64,000 nucleotides of DNA from the NCBI RefSeq assembly GCF_051262515.1, contig NZ_JBIMER010000001.1:1-64000 (forward strand), given 5' to 3'. This stretch comes from Arthrobacter_N sp051262515 (lineage in GTDB: Bacteria > Actinomycetota > Actinomycetes > Actinomycetales > Micrococcaceae). Below, in pieces: positions 31,565 to 40,563 of the stretch. How positions within the stretch are numbered: the stretch's first letter is position 1; the number at the start of each line of letters is the position of its first letter. The position numbers were made by a program, and so were the translations under genes. Below the pieces are notes generated by a model. That model ran no database searches, was not told the origin of the DNA, and saw nothing but the letters and a program-made list of their open reading frames with translations.

Positions 31565-32476
31565 ATGACCCAGGAACCATCGAAGTCCCGAGGCCCCGCG
31601 ACCTCCGAATCGACGCCCCGGCCGACCGACGACCGCGCACCGTTGGACGGCGCCGCCCTGCGGTCGGACCTGCTGGCCCCGGCGGGTCCCTTCGCCCGCG
31701 TGGAGACCGTGGAGTCCACCGGGTCCACCAACGCGGACATCGCGGCGTCCGCGGCGGCCGACCCCGCCGAATGGCCCGACCTGTGTGTGCTCGCCACCGA
31801 CTTCCAGTCGGCCGGAAAGGGCCGGCTGGAGCGCGTGTGGCAGGCGCCGCCGCGCAGCGCGCTGGCGGTGTCGGTGCTGTTCCGTCCCACGACGGCCGAC
31901 GGCGGACCGCTGCCCGCGGGAGCCTACGGCTGGTTGTCCATGCTGTGTGCACTCGCGCTGGCGGAGTCCATCGGGGCCTCGACCGCGGTCGAGGCCCGGA
32001 TCAAGTGGCCGAACGATGTCCTCGTCGGCGGCAAGAAGGTCGCCGGGCTGCTGGCCCAGCTGGTCGCGCAGGGCCCGGTTCCCGCCGTGGTCGTCGGATC
32101 CGGGGTGAACGTCGGCCTCACGGAGGGGGAACTTCCCGTCCCCACGGCGACCAGCCTCTTGCTGGAGGGCGCGTCGACGACGGACAACACGGTTGTCCTC
32201 ACGGCGTACCTGCGCCGCGTGGCCGAGCTGTACCGCGGGTTCGTGGACGAGGGCGGCGAGGCGGACGCGGGCCTGCGCGAACGGGTCGCGGCGCGCATGG
32301 CCACCCTCGGCGCACGGGTCCGCGCCGAACTGCCGGACGGCTCCACGCTGGAGGGCGAGGCCGTCGGCCTCGACGCGGACGGCGCCCTGCGCATCCGGTC
32401 CGCGCAAGGCACCGAAACCGCGCTGCGCGCTGGCGACGTGGTGCACCTCCGCCGCGCCGACGGGGAGTACTCGTAG
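31565..32476 (+). CDS. birA: Biotin--[acetyl-CoA carboxylase] ligase
   Basis: This 303-residue ligase attaches biotin to the carrier domain of the alpha carboxylase encoded nearby (Lys555). It shows the ESTGSTNADI start of the catalytic domain, the biotinyl-AMP loop AGKGRLERVW, and IKWPNDVLVGGKKVAGLLAQ. A C-terminal SH3-like domain follows (VRAELPDGSTLEGEAVGLDADGAL). There is no N-terminal helix-turn-helix, so it is monofunctional and cannot repress biotin genes itself. The first 40 residues are a disordered extension. Confidence 0.94.
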   Translation: MTQEPSKSRGPATSESTPRPTDDRAPLDGAALRSDLLAPAGPFARVETVESTGSTNADIAASAAADPAEWPDLCVLATDFQSAGKGRLERVWQAPPRSALAVSVLFRPTTADGGPLPAGAYGWLSMLCALALAESIGASTAVEARIKWPNDVLVGGKKVAGLLAQLVAQGPVPAVVVGSGVNVGLTEGELPVPTATSLLLEGASTTDNTVVLTAYLRRVAELYRGFVDEGGEADAGLRERVAARMATLGARVRAELPDGSTLEGEAVGLDADGALRIRSAQGTETALRAGDVVHLRRADGEYS

Positions 32477-32510
32477 GCTCCGGCCGGGGGCCCGCGACAG
32501 GCCCAACACC

Positions 32511-32516
32511 TAGAAT
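32511..32516 (+). promoter_or_regulatory. Possible -10 of the PH-domain protein gene
   Basis: TAGAAT lies about 30 bases before the ATG at 32546, with GAGGAGG as ribosome site between. No -35 is apparent. Confidence 0.4.
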
Positions 32517-32545
32517 CGAGGGGAAGGTACGGAAGAGGAGGACCC

Positions 32546-33106
32546 ATGCGACTGCGCCTTGCCGAGGGCGAACGCGTCATCGTCAAGACCCGCGCCCACC
32601 GCCGGGTCCTGAACGCACCGGTCGCGGGATTCCTGTCCCTTGTCGCCGTGACGGGCTTCGGGCTCGGTTGGCTGAACCGCCCGGACCTGCCACAGGCCCT
32701 CGGCGAGGCCCGGCCGCTGCTCACGGCCGTGGTGCCGATCGCCGCCGTCGTCCTGGCGCTGGTCTGGTGTGTCGGTCCACTGGTGCGCTGGCTGCGCACC
32801 TGGACGTACCTGACCAACCGCCGGGTGGTGATCCGCCGCGGGATCTCGGGGCGCTCGCAGTGGGAGCTTCCGCTGGTGCTCGTCGGCGGACTGCGGGTGC
32901 GCCAGCCGGTCCTGCGACGCGGGGCGGGGGCGGGCACGCTGGAGTTGCAGACGGCTCACGGGAAGGCGGAGCTGCCGGACATGCCCGGCGTCCACCGGCT
33001 GCGCGAACTGGTGCTGGACGCCATAGAGGCGCTCCCCAGGACCGTCATGTTCGATGGTGTAGAACTGGATGTTGAACAACGGATGGATTGGACGGGACAT
33101 GGTTGA
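32546..33106 (+). CDS. Bacterial PH-domain membrane protein (YdbS-like)
   Basis: The 186 residues contain two hydrophobic helices (about 28-46 and 60-80) followed by a bacterial pleckstrin-homology domain. Its characteristic opening is TYLTNRRVVIRRGISGRS, with WELPLVLVGGLRV and TLELQTAHG after it. Such proteins are membrane-anchored with the PH domain in the cytoplasm, and their role is unknown. AGGAGG lies 4-5 bases before the ATG. The end overlaps the start of the adenylate cyclase gene by 8 bases, so the two are linked in expression. Confidence 0.85.
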   Translation: MRLRLAEGERVIVKTRAHRRVLNAPVAGFLSLVAVTGFGLGWLNRPDLPQALGEARPLLTAVVPIAAVVLALVWCVGPLVRWLRTWTYLTNRRVVIRRGISGRSQWELPLVLVGGLRVRQPVLRRGAGAGTLELQTAHGKAELPDMPGVHRLRELVLDAIEALPRTVMFDGVELDVEQRMDWTGHG

Positions 33107-34292
33107 TGGGTCGCAGGACGGCCTCAGGGGTGCCCAGGCCCCCGCATCGCCGGACCCACAGGCGCACCCCACCACCGCACCGCTCCCGCGGTTGAGCCCC
33201 GACGCCGGCCCGGACACGCGCGCCCTCCCGCTGGCGCAGGCGCTGGCCCACGAGGCGGTCAAACAGTCGGCCAAGGACCTCGAACACCGTCTGCTCGGCG
33301 CGGAACGCACCCTGCGCAGGCGCGATGTCGCCGCCGGAGCCGGGATTTCGCTACTGAGCGCGCGCAAACTTTGGCGGGCCATGGGCTTTCCCAACATCGG
33401 GGACGACGACGTCGCGTTCACCCAGGTCGACCTCGACGCGCTGGTGACCATCGTCGACAACGTGCGCGCCGGTTTGCTGACCGAGGAGGCCGCGATCTCG
33501 TTGACGCGCGCCATCGGCCAGATGACGGACCGAATGGTGGTGTGGCAGGTCGAGGCGCTCGTCGAGGACATGGTCCAGAACCAGGGGGTCAGCGACCCCG
33601 AGGCGCGTCGGCGGCTGGTGAGCGTGCTCCCCGAGCTCATCGAACCCATGGAAAAGATCCTGCTGTACTCCTGGCGCCGGCAGCTCAATGCGGCGCTGCA
33701 TCGCTTGGGCGTCCGCGCCGACACCGGGCTGGCGTCCAGCGAGGCCGGGCGCGACGGAAGCGAGGACGACGCGCCGTTGCCGCTGGCCCGCGCCGTCGGC
33801 TTCGCTGACCTGGTGTCCTACACGAGCCTGTCCCGGCGGATGAACGAACGCACGCTGGCCCAGCTGGTGCAGCGTTTCGAGAACAAATCGGCCGAGATCA
33901 TCTCCGTCGGCGGCGGTCGGCTCGTGAAGACCATCGGGGACGAAGTGCTGTTCGTCGCCGAGACGCCGCAGGCCGGCGCCCAGATATCCCTGTCGCTGGC
34001 CCGCGAGTTCAGGCGGGACGAGATGCTGCCGGACACCAGGGTCTCGCTGGTCTGGGGACGCATCCTGTCGCGGCTGGGGGACATCTACGGTCCCACCGTG
34101 AATCTCGCCGCCCGACTGACCGCGCTCGCCGAGCCGGGCACGGTGCTCACCGACTCCCTGACCGCCGCCACGCTGGCGGACGACGACCGGTTCGTCCTGC
34201 TGCCGCAGCAGACGACGGCGGTGCGCGGTTTCGGCGACATCAACCCCGTGATCCTCGCCCCGGGCGAGGGCACCGGTCTGGTTCTGGACTAG
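33099..34292 (+). CDS. Class III adenylate cyclase with N-terminal regulatory domain (Rv1264-like)
   Basis: With the ATG at 33099 the protein has 397 residues, as I recall for the pH-sensing mycobacterial cyclase Rv1264. A helical regulatory domain covers about 40-215. The catalytic domain (about 225-385) has metal ligands Asp237 (GFADLVSYT) and Asp281 (KTIGDEV), base-contact Lys277, and transition-state Asn335 and Arg339 (GPTVNLAARL). All residues needed for ATP cyclisation are present, so it should be active. No membrane helix is seen. Earlier in-frame ATG 33069 is possible but lies deep inside the previous gene. The pH-sensing role is inferred from the domain arrangement only. Confidence 0.9.
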   Translation: MVDGSQDGLRGAQAPASPDPQAHPTTAPLPRLSPDAGPDTRALPLAQALAHEAVKQSAKDLEHRLLGAERTLRRRDVAAGAGISLLSARKLWRAMGFPNIGDDDVAFTQVDLDALVTIVDNVRAGLLTEEAAISLTRAIGQMTDRMVVWQVEALVEDMVQNQGVSDPEARRRLVSVLPELIEPMEKILLYSWRRQLNAALHRLGVRADTGLASSEAGRDGSEDDAPLPLARAVGFADLVSYTSLSRRMNERTLAQLVQRFENKSAEIISVGGGRLVKTIGDEVLFVAETPQAGAQISLSLAREFRRDEMLPDTRVSLVWGRILSRLGDIYGPTVNLAARLTALAEPGTVLTDSLTAATLADDDRFVLLPQQTTAVRGFGDINPVILAPGEGTGLVLD

Positions 34293-34318
34293 CGTCGAAC
34301 CGGCCCGAAACCGGCCGC

Positions 34319-34336
34319 ATGGGGACTTGTCCCCAT
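34319..34336. terminator. Hairpin between the cyclase gene and the surface-protein cluster
   Basis: ATGGGGAC (34319-34326) and GTCCCCAT (34329-34336) are perfect arms with only two bases between, so it is either a tight hairpin or an operator. It lies 27 bases after the cyclase stop. A possible -10 (TAGGCT, 34360-34365) for the next gene follows. Confidence 0.5.
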
Positions 34337-34432
34337 CGCGCCCGCGTTCCTCCATCGGTTAGGCTGATGGTGATCGACGCCGGTCTTGTTGGGGGAGCGC
34401 ATAGGCGACAAGCATCTACGTGAGGTCTCGTC

Positions 34433-37400
34433 ATGTCCCGATGGGGAGCGACTCCCGGCAAGACCGCGGGCTTCAAGGTGGCAGCGGTTTCCGCGGCGAC
34501 CGCCCTGGCGGTCACCGGAGCCATCCTCTACCCCGGATTCGAGACGGCGGACGTCGACCTGAACGACGGCGGCGTGTGGGTCGTGAACAAGTCGGTCGAC
34601 AAGGTCGGCCACCTCAACTACGAGTCCCGCGTGCTCGACGGCGGCGTGGTGACCCCGCTGCCGAACTACGATCTGGCGCAGAACGCCGACCAGGTCTTCG
34701 TGCGCAACCTCGAGCAGGCGTCCCTGACCACCGTGGACCCCGCCATGGTTGCCTTCACCGACGACAACGCGCTGCCCGCGAACTCCTCCTTCTCCTACGG
34801 CAGCGGAGTGATCGCCGTTTCCGACGCGGACCGCGGCATCGTCTACGCCTCGCGCACGGAGCGGTTGGGCGAGTTCTCGGCGCAGGACCAGGAGCCACTC
34901 CTGGACGCCGAGGGAGACACGCTGACCGCCGTCGGCCGCGACGACACCGTCTGGGCCGTCGACTTCGCCGCCAACCGCTTCCTGAGTTTCACGGCGCTCG
35001 CCGACGGGACGTTCGAGCCGGCGTGGGACGTGGAGGTCGAGGGGCTGTCCGGGCTCCCTGAGCCGCAGCTGAGCGTGGTGGGGGACACCGCCGTCGTGTT
35101 CGACGCGGCCTCCGGCGACGTGCTGACCTCGGACGGGACGACGACGTCGGTTCTCGATCCCGCCGGCGGGAAGATCCAGGCGCCCGGCCCCGATGCCGAC
35201 GGCGTGGCGATCGCCCTGTCCAACAAGCTGGCCGCTGTCCCGCTCGGCGGCGGCGAGGCCGAGTACCGGCCCCTGGCCGCCACGGGGGAGGCCATCCAGC
35301 CCGTGCGCGTCGGCGAATGCACGTACGCCGCGTGGCAGGGGAGCGCGGCCTACGTCCGGGACTGCGCGCGCGATGCCGACGACCAGGAGGCCCGGATCCC
35401 CGAGCTCGCCGGCGGCGCGGAACTCGCTTTCCGCGTGAACCGGGACGTGGTGGTCCTCAACGACGTGGCCAGCGGGCTGGTCTGGCTCGTGAACGACGGC
35501 ATGCAGGTGGTGAACAACTGGAGCGACCTGGAACCGCCCAAGGGCAAGGGCGAGGCGAAGAAGGAGGACTCCAAGGAGATCACCGACGCGATCGAACTGC
35601 CGAACCGCACCGAGGACAACAAGAAACCCATCGCCAAGCCCGATTCCTTCGGCGTGCGCGCCGGGCGGACCACGGCGCTGCCCGTCCTGTTCAACGACGT
35701 GGATCCCGACGGCGACCTGCTGGTGGCGGCATTGGAGGGAAAACAGCCGGCCGTGGGCACCCTGCAGGGGATCTACGACGGCACCGGATTCCAACTCGTG
35801 GTGCCCGAGGAGGCGACCGGATCGACGTCGTTCACCTACAAGGCGTCCGACGGCCGCGGCGGCGAGGCCACCGGCCGCGCCAACGTGCGCGTGGTGCCGA
35901 TGGGCGAGAACAGCGGCCCGGCCCAGGAGCGAGTGACCACGCTGCGCGTGCAGCAGGGCGAGTCGATCACCCAGCACATCCTGACGGACTGGTCCGATCC
36001 GGAGGGCGACGACCTGCAGCTGCTCGGCGGTGCCGGCAAGGGCGAGGACACCATCCGCGTCCGCCCCGACGGAGCCCTGACGTTCCAGGACAGCGGGAAG
36101 TCCGTGGGCCGCAAGGAAATCACCGTCCAGGTCTCCGACGGGCGGGAGAGCACGCAGGGGCGCATCGTCGTCGAGGTCCTCGCCAAATCCACCATCCCGC
36201 CCATCCCGTCGACCGACCACGTGGTCGCCAACGTCGGCGAGGAGGTCACCTTCTCCCCGTTGGAGAACGACGCCGATCCCTCCGGTGCCGGCCTGCGCCT
36301 GGCCAACGTCGACGCCGTCGACGGGCTGGAGCTGGCTTCCAACCCCGACACCGGGACGGTCACGCTGCGCGGCGGACGCACGGGCACGTTCTACGCGAAG
36401 TACGTGGCGACCAACGGACCCTCCAGCGCCGCGGGCCTGATCCGCATCGACGTCAGGGACCCGGAGCGGAACACTGGCAACCCCGTGGCCGTGCGCGACG
36501 TGGCGCTGTTGCCGGCGGGAGGCAACGTCCTGGTCAACGTCCTGGGCAACGACTCCGACCCGGCGGGCGGCGTGTTGGTGCTGACCGGTGCCGAGGTTCC
36601 GGAGGAGGCGCCATTCACCGTCGCCGTCGAGCGCAACAGCTTCGTGCGCGTGACCGACGTGCGCGGCCTGACCGAAGCGACGAAGGTGACCTACACCGTC
36701 TCCAACGGCAGCGGGGTGTCCACGGGCGAGATCACCGTCATCCCGGTTCCCGCGCCGCCGCGGCTGGATCCGCCGCGGCCGAACCCGGACACCGTGGTGG
36801 TCCGGGCCGGCGACGTGGCCACGGTCAATGTCCTGGAGAACGACGTGCACCCCAACGGCGCGGAACTGACGCTGCGCCCCGATCTCAAGGAGTCCTCGAA
36901 GATCGGCGAGGGAAGCCTGATCAGCGTCGCCGACGACACCGTGCGGTTCCGCGCCGGAGCGTTCGACGGCAAAGCCCGGACGGTTTCGGCCGTGTACACC
37001 GTCGCCGGCCCCGACGGCCAGGAGGCCAGCGCGCGGGTGAGCTTCCACGTCCGGCCGCAGGACCTGGAGAACAACGCGCCGCCGAACGCGGTGCAGGTCC
37101 AGGGCAGGGTTTTCGCCGGAGGCACCACGGCCATCGACATTCCGTTGGACGGCATAGACCCGGATGGTGATTCGGTCACGCTGGTGCAGCTGGGATCGGC
37201 CCCCACGCTGGGCAACGCGAAGGTACGCGGTTCCGCGATCGAATACACCGCCGGAAGGGACGCGGCCGGCACCGACGTCTTCACCTACGTCGTCGAGGAC
37301 CGTCTCGGCGCGCGATCCACCGGAACGGTCATGGTCGGCATCGCACCGCTGGCCAACACCAACAATCCGCCGGTTGCGGCCAACGACTCCATCACGGTTC

Positions 37401-40400
37401 GGCCCGACCGGCCCGTTTCGGTGGACGTCCTCACGAACGACACCGACCCGGACGGTGACAGGATCGCCCTAGTGGACGACCTGAAGTCCTCCGAGGGGGC
37501 GGACGCGAAGGTCGTCGAGGGGCGCATCGTCGTCACGTCGCCGGCCGAAAAGGGCTCGCTCTCGGTCCGCTACAACGTCGCCGACGGACGCGGCGGGTCC
37601 GCCTCCGCCACCCTGACGGTGCAGGCCGATCCGAACGCCGAGCTGCTGGCCCCCATCGCGCGCGACGACAGGTCCTCGCTCCAGGAGGCGGTGGGCAAGG
37701 ACCAGATCACCCTGCCGGTGCTGGACAACGACGAGGACCCCGACGGCCGCACCGACGAGCTCGAGGTGTCGCTTCCGGACAGCCCGGACACCGCCAGCAT
37801 TGCCGACGGGCAGCTGCGCGTGCAGGTGCTTTCGCGGCCGCAGGTAATCGCGTATACCGTGACCGACGTCGACGGGCTCCACTCGACGGCCTTCGCGCAC
37901 GTGCCGGGATCCGGCGAGGCGCGCCCGGTGCTGAAGAGCGACGTCCCGATCGAGGTCATGGCCGGGGACCCGCTGGCGCTTCGGCTTCCGGAGCTGGTCC
38001 AGGTCCGGGACGGCCGGACGCCGCGTCTTACGGCCGAGGACAAGGTCAGGTCCGTGCCGGACAGCGGCGGACAGCTCGTGAAGTCCGCCAACGAACTGGT
38101 CTTCCGCGCCGCGGAGGACTATGCCGGACCGGCCTCGGTGACCGTCGAGGTCACCGACGGGAGTGGCCCGGATGATCCGGACGGACTGTCGGCCGTCCTG
38201 TCCATCCCGATCAAGGTGCTGCCCCGTCCCGAGGAGAACCGTCCGCCGACCATCCAGTCGAACTCGATGGAGGTGGCGCAGGGTGAGGACCCCGCGAGCC
38301 TGGATCTGCGCCGGACCGCGAGCGATCCCGACGCGGGCGACACCGAAAAGCTGGTGTTCAAGCTCGCCGAGACAAACGTCCAGGGTGTCGACGTCGAGCT
38401 CGTGGAAGGCCACACCCTGCGCGCCTCGGCGCCGCCGAACACGCCCAAGGGCACTCGCGGGGCCGTCACGGTGACGGTCCAGGACGAGGAGAACCCGCCC
38501 GTCTCCGCGACCGTCGCGATCTCCGTCCTGGCCTCCAGCCGCGAACTGCCCGTGGCCGTGGCCGACACCGTCGCGGACGCCCACCAGGGGCGCACCGAAA
38601 CGGTGGACGTGCTCTCGAACGACCACAACCCGTATGCGGGCGAGGGGGACCTGACGATTATCGGGGCCACCGGACGGCAGGGCGACGGAGTTGTCGCCAT
38701 CGGCGGCGGCGGGCTCGAGATCACCCCCGCGGACACCTTCGTGGGCACGATGACCGTGCAGTACACGATCGGGGACATGACGCAGGACGCGGACCGCGAG
38801 GTCAACGGCACGGTGACGCTCAACGTCAAGGGCCGGCCGGAGGCGCCCGGCCTGCCGTTGGTCGAGTCCACGGGAGACCGCAACGTGGTGTTGCGGTGGG
38901 ATGCGCCGTCCAACAGCGGCTCGCCGATCGAGTCCTACACCGTGCGGGGCAACGGGTTCGAGCACCAGTGCCCATCCACCACGTGCACGCTCAACCCGCT
39001 GGTAAACGATCGGACCTACAACTTCACCGTGACGGCGACGAACGCCGTCGGGGAATCGGAACCGTCGGCCGAGTCCGCCGACGCGCGCCCCGACGTCGAA
39101 CCGGAGCAGCCCGCCCCGCCGGCCACCACCTACGGCGACCGGGAAGCCGACGTGAAGTGGACGGCGCCGGTGAGCCGCGGCTCGGCCATCACGTCCTACA
39201 CGCTGGAGATCTCGCCGGCGCCCGCCAACGGGGCCACGCAGGTCACGGGCATCACCGGAACCGGCTACACGTGGCCAGGGCTCACCAACGGCGTGTCCTA
39301 TCAGTTCAGGGTGCAGGCGCTGAACAAGGCGGACAAACCATCCCCGTGGAGCACCTACTCGGCCGGCGTGATTCCGGCGGGCAAGCCCTTCCAGACCGTC
39401 GCCCCCACGGCCGTGCGGCAGGAGTCGGCGGTCGACGGCGGCGTGGTTCGGGTGAACTGGTCCGCGCCGGACAACAACGGCGCCCCGTTGCGGGGATACA
39501 CGCTGAAGGTCTTCGAGAACGGCGCCCTCGCGCGCTCGTTGGACGTCTCCGCGAGCTCGAGCGGGCAGACGCTGACAGGGTTGAAGACCACCAGTTCCTA
39601 CAGCTTCAGCGTGACGGCCCGCAACAAGGTGGGCGCCTCCCCGGAGAGCGCCCAATCCACGGCCGTGACCCCCTACGGACGGCCGCTGGCCATCGGGAAG
39701 CCGGCGGCCACGGCGACCGGGCAGAACAACAAGGTCCGACTGGACTTCAACCCGCCGGGCGCCAACGGGTCCGGCATCACGGGCTACCAGTACTCCACCG
39801 ACGGGGGTGCCTGGCAGGGAATCAGCGGTCCCGGAGCGGTCATCACGACCGACGCCAACGGTTCCGCCCACACGTGGCGCGTCCGGGCGCTGAACGTGGC
39901 CGGGGCCGGGGAACCGAGCCCGGGGTCCAACAGCACCAGTTCCTACGGTCCCCTGCGCAATGGCGGGGGGAGATCAGCCACCCACGGAGACGACTGGATC
40001 GACTTCCGCTGGAACGCCAAGGAGGCGGACTACGCCAACGGCCGTCCCGTCACGCTGACCGTCGGGATCGATGGCGGCGTCGGTGGCACGCCGAACGACG
40101 GCAACCAGCGGGTCAACAACCTGGGCTACAGCACCACCCGCACCCTGACGGTGGTGGCGAAGGACACCGAGGGGCAGCGGAAGTCGTGGCAGATCAGCGA
40201 GGCCACCAACCCCAAGCCCGACCCGCCGGCTCGTTCCGTCACCCTGCGCAAGGGCCCCGAATACAACGGCTACGAGGGATGTTGGATCGAGTGCTACAAG
40301 TTCGACGTCGAGGTGAACAACTTCGCGCCGAACCGGACGTTCGGCGTCCAGTGCCACAACGGCAACGGCCGTTTCGACAGCGGGGCGCACACCATCTCAA

Positions 40401-40516
40401 CCAACGGCAGCGGACACGCGCGGGCGATCATGGAATGCGTCAACGGCTCGCGCTATGCGACGCCGGTCTTCGCTGTCGTCGATGGCGTCCAATCCAACAA
40501 GATCCACAACTGGTAG
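34433..40516 (+). CDS. Giant surface protein: propeller-like region, Ig/cadherin-like modules and FN3 modules
   Basis: This 2027-residue protein has one N-terminal membrane segment (about 13-33) and no cytoplasmic domain, so the bulk lies outside. Residues 40-390 contain short beta repeats of propeller type (IVYASRTERLGEFS, VWAVDFAANRFL). About ten or eleven modules of some 95 residues follow (398-1465), each with a pattern like VLxNDxDPDGD, as in VCBS/cadherin-like Ig folds that bind Ca2+. Four FN3-like modules span about 1467-1845 (VVLRWDAPSNSGSPIESYTV, VNWSAPDNNGAPLRGYTL). The C-terminal 100 residues carry four Cys (GCWIECYKF, VQCHNG, MECVNG). GAGGT lies about 8 bases before the ATG. It heads a nine-gene cluster and is presumably its extracellular effector or adhesin. 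Confidence 0.88.
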   Translation: MSRWGATPGKTAGFKVAAVSAATALAVTGAILYPGFETADVDLNDGGVWVVNKSVDKVGHLNYESRVLDGGVVTPLPNYDLAQNADQVFVRNLEQASLTTVDPAMVAFTDDNALPANSSFSYGSGVIAVSDADRGIVYASRTERLGEFSAQDQEPLLDAEGDTLTAVGRDDTVWAVDFAANRFLSFTALADGTFEPAWDVEVEGLSGLPEPQLSVVGDTAVVFDAASGDVLTSDGTTTSVLDPAGGKIQAPGPDADGVAIALSNKLAAVPLGGGEAEYRPLAATGEAIQPVRVGECTYAAWQGSAAYVRDCARDADDQEARIPELAGGAELAFRVNRDVVVLNDVASGLVWLVNDGMQVVNNWSDLEPPKGKGEAKKEDSKEITDAIELPNRTEDNKKPIAKPDSFGVRAGRTTALPVLFNDVDPDGDLLVAALEGKQPAVGTLQGIYDGTGFQLVVPEEATGSTSFTYKASDGRGGEATGRANVRVVPMGENSGPAQERVTTLRVQQGESITQHILTDWSDPEGDDLQLLGGAGKGEDTIRVRPDGALTFQDSGKSVGRKEITVQVSDGRESTQGRIVVEVLAKSTIPPIPSTDHVVANVGEEVTFSPLENDADPSGAGLRLANVDAVDGLELASNPDTGTVTLRGGRTGTFYAKYVATNGPSSAAGLIRIDVRDPERNTGNPVAVRDVALLPAGGNVLVNVLGNDSDPAGGVLVLTGAEVPEEAPFTVAVERNSFVRVTDVRGLTEATKVTYTVSNGSGVSTGEITVIPVPAPPRLDPPRPNPDTVVVRAGDVATVNVLENDVHPNGAELTLRPDLKESSKIGEGSLISVADDTVRFRAGAFDGKARTVSAVYTVAGPDGQEASARVSFHVRPQDLENNAPPNAVQVQGRVFAGGTTAIDIPLDGIDPDGDSVTLVQLGSAPTLGNAKVRGSAIEYTAGRDAAGTDVFTYVVEDRLGARSTGTVMVGIAPLANTNNPPVAANDSITVRPDRPVSVDVLTNDTDPDGDRIALVDDLKSSEGADAKVVEGRIVVTSPAEKGSLSVRYNVADGRGGSASATLTVQADPNAELLAPIARDDRSSLQEAVGKDQITLPVLDNDEDPDGRTDELEVSLPDSPDTASIADGQLRVQVLSRPQVIAYTVTDVDGLHSTAFAHVPGSGEARPVLKSDVPIEVMAGDPLALRLPELVQVRDGRTPRLTAEDKVRSVPDSGGQLVKSANELVFRAAEDYAGPASVTVEVTDGSGPDDPDGLSAVLSIPIKVLPRPEENRPPTIQSNSMEVAQGEDPASLDLRRTASDPDAGDTEKLVFKLAETNVQGVDVELVEGHTLRASAPPNTPKGTRGAVTVTVQDEENPPVSATVAISVLASSRELPVAVADTVADAHQGRTETVDVLSNDHNPYAGEGDLTIIGATGRQGDGVVAIGGGGLEITPADTFVGTMTVQYTIGDMTQDADREVNGTVTLNVKGRPEAPGLPLVESTGDRNVVLRWDAPSNSGSPIESYTVRGNGFEHQCPSTTCTLNPLVNDRTYNFTVTATNAVGESEPSAESADARPDVEPEQPAPPATTYGDREADVKWTAPVSRGSAITSYTLEISPAPANGATQVTGITGTGYTWPGLTNGVSYQFRVQALNKADKPSPWSTYSAGVIPAGKPFQTVAPTAVRQESAVDGGVVRVNWSAPDNNGAPLRGYTLKVFENGALARSLDVSASSSGQTLTGLKTTSSYSFSVTARNKVGASPESAQSTAVTPYGRPLAIGKPAATATGQNNKVRLDFNPPGANGSGITGYQYSTDGGAWQGISGPGAVITTDANGSAHTWRVRALNVAGAGEPSPGSNSTSSYGPLRNGGGRSATHGDDWIDFRWNAKEADYANGRPVTLTVGIDGGVGGTPNDGNQRVNNLGYSTTRTLTVVAKDTEGQRKSWQISEATNPKPDPPARSVTLRKGPEYNGYEGCWIECYKFDVEVNNFAPNRTFGVQCHNGNGRFDSGAHTISTNGSGHARAIMECVNGSRYATPVFAVVDGVQSNKIHNW

Positions 40517-40563
40517 CGCCGGGCGCCAGCCGAACGCATCCGCGGTTTTCGAAGGAGACACAC

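Noticed and set aside
33069..33098. ATG at 33069 as the cyclase start
   Set aside because: It adds ten residues with no homology and a 38-base overlap with the previous gene. The 33099 start gives the family's usual 397 residues.
34289..37048. A 919-codon antisense frame over the start of the giant surface protein gene
   Set aside because: It has Arg/Gly/His-rich composition with no motif, and it mirrors the codon periodicity of the real gene. The plus strand carries a coherent repeat protein.
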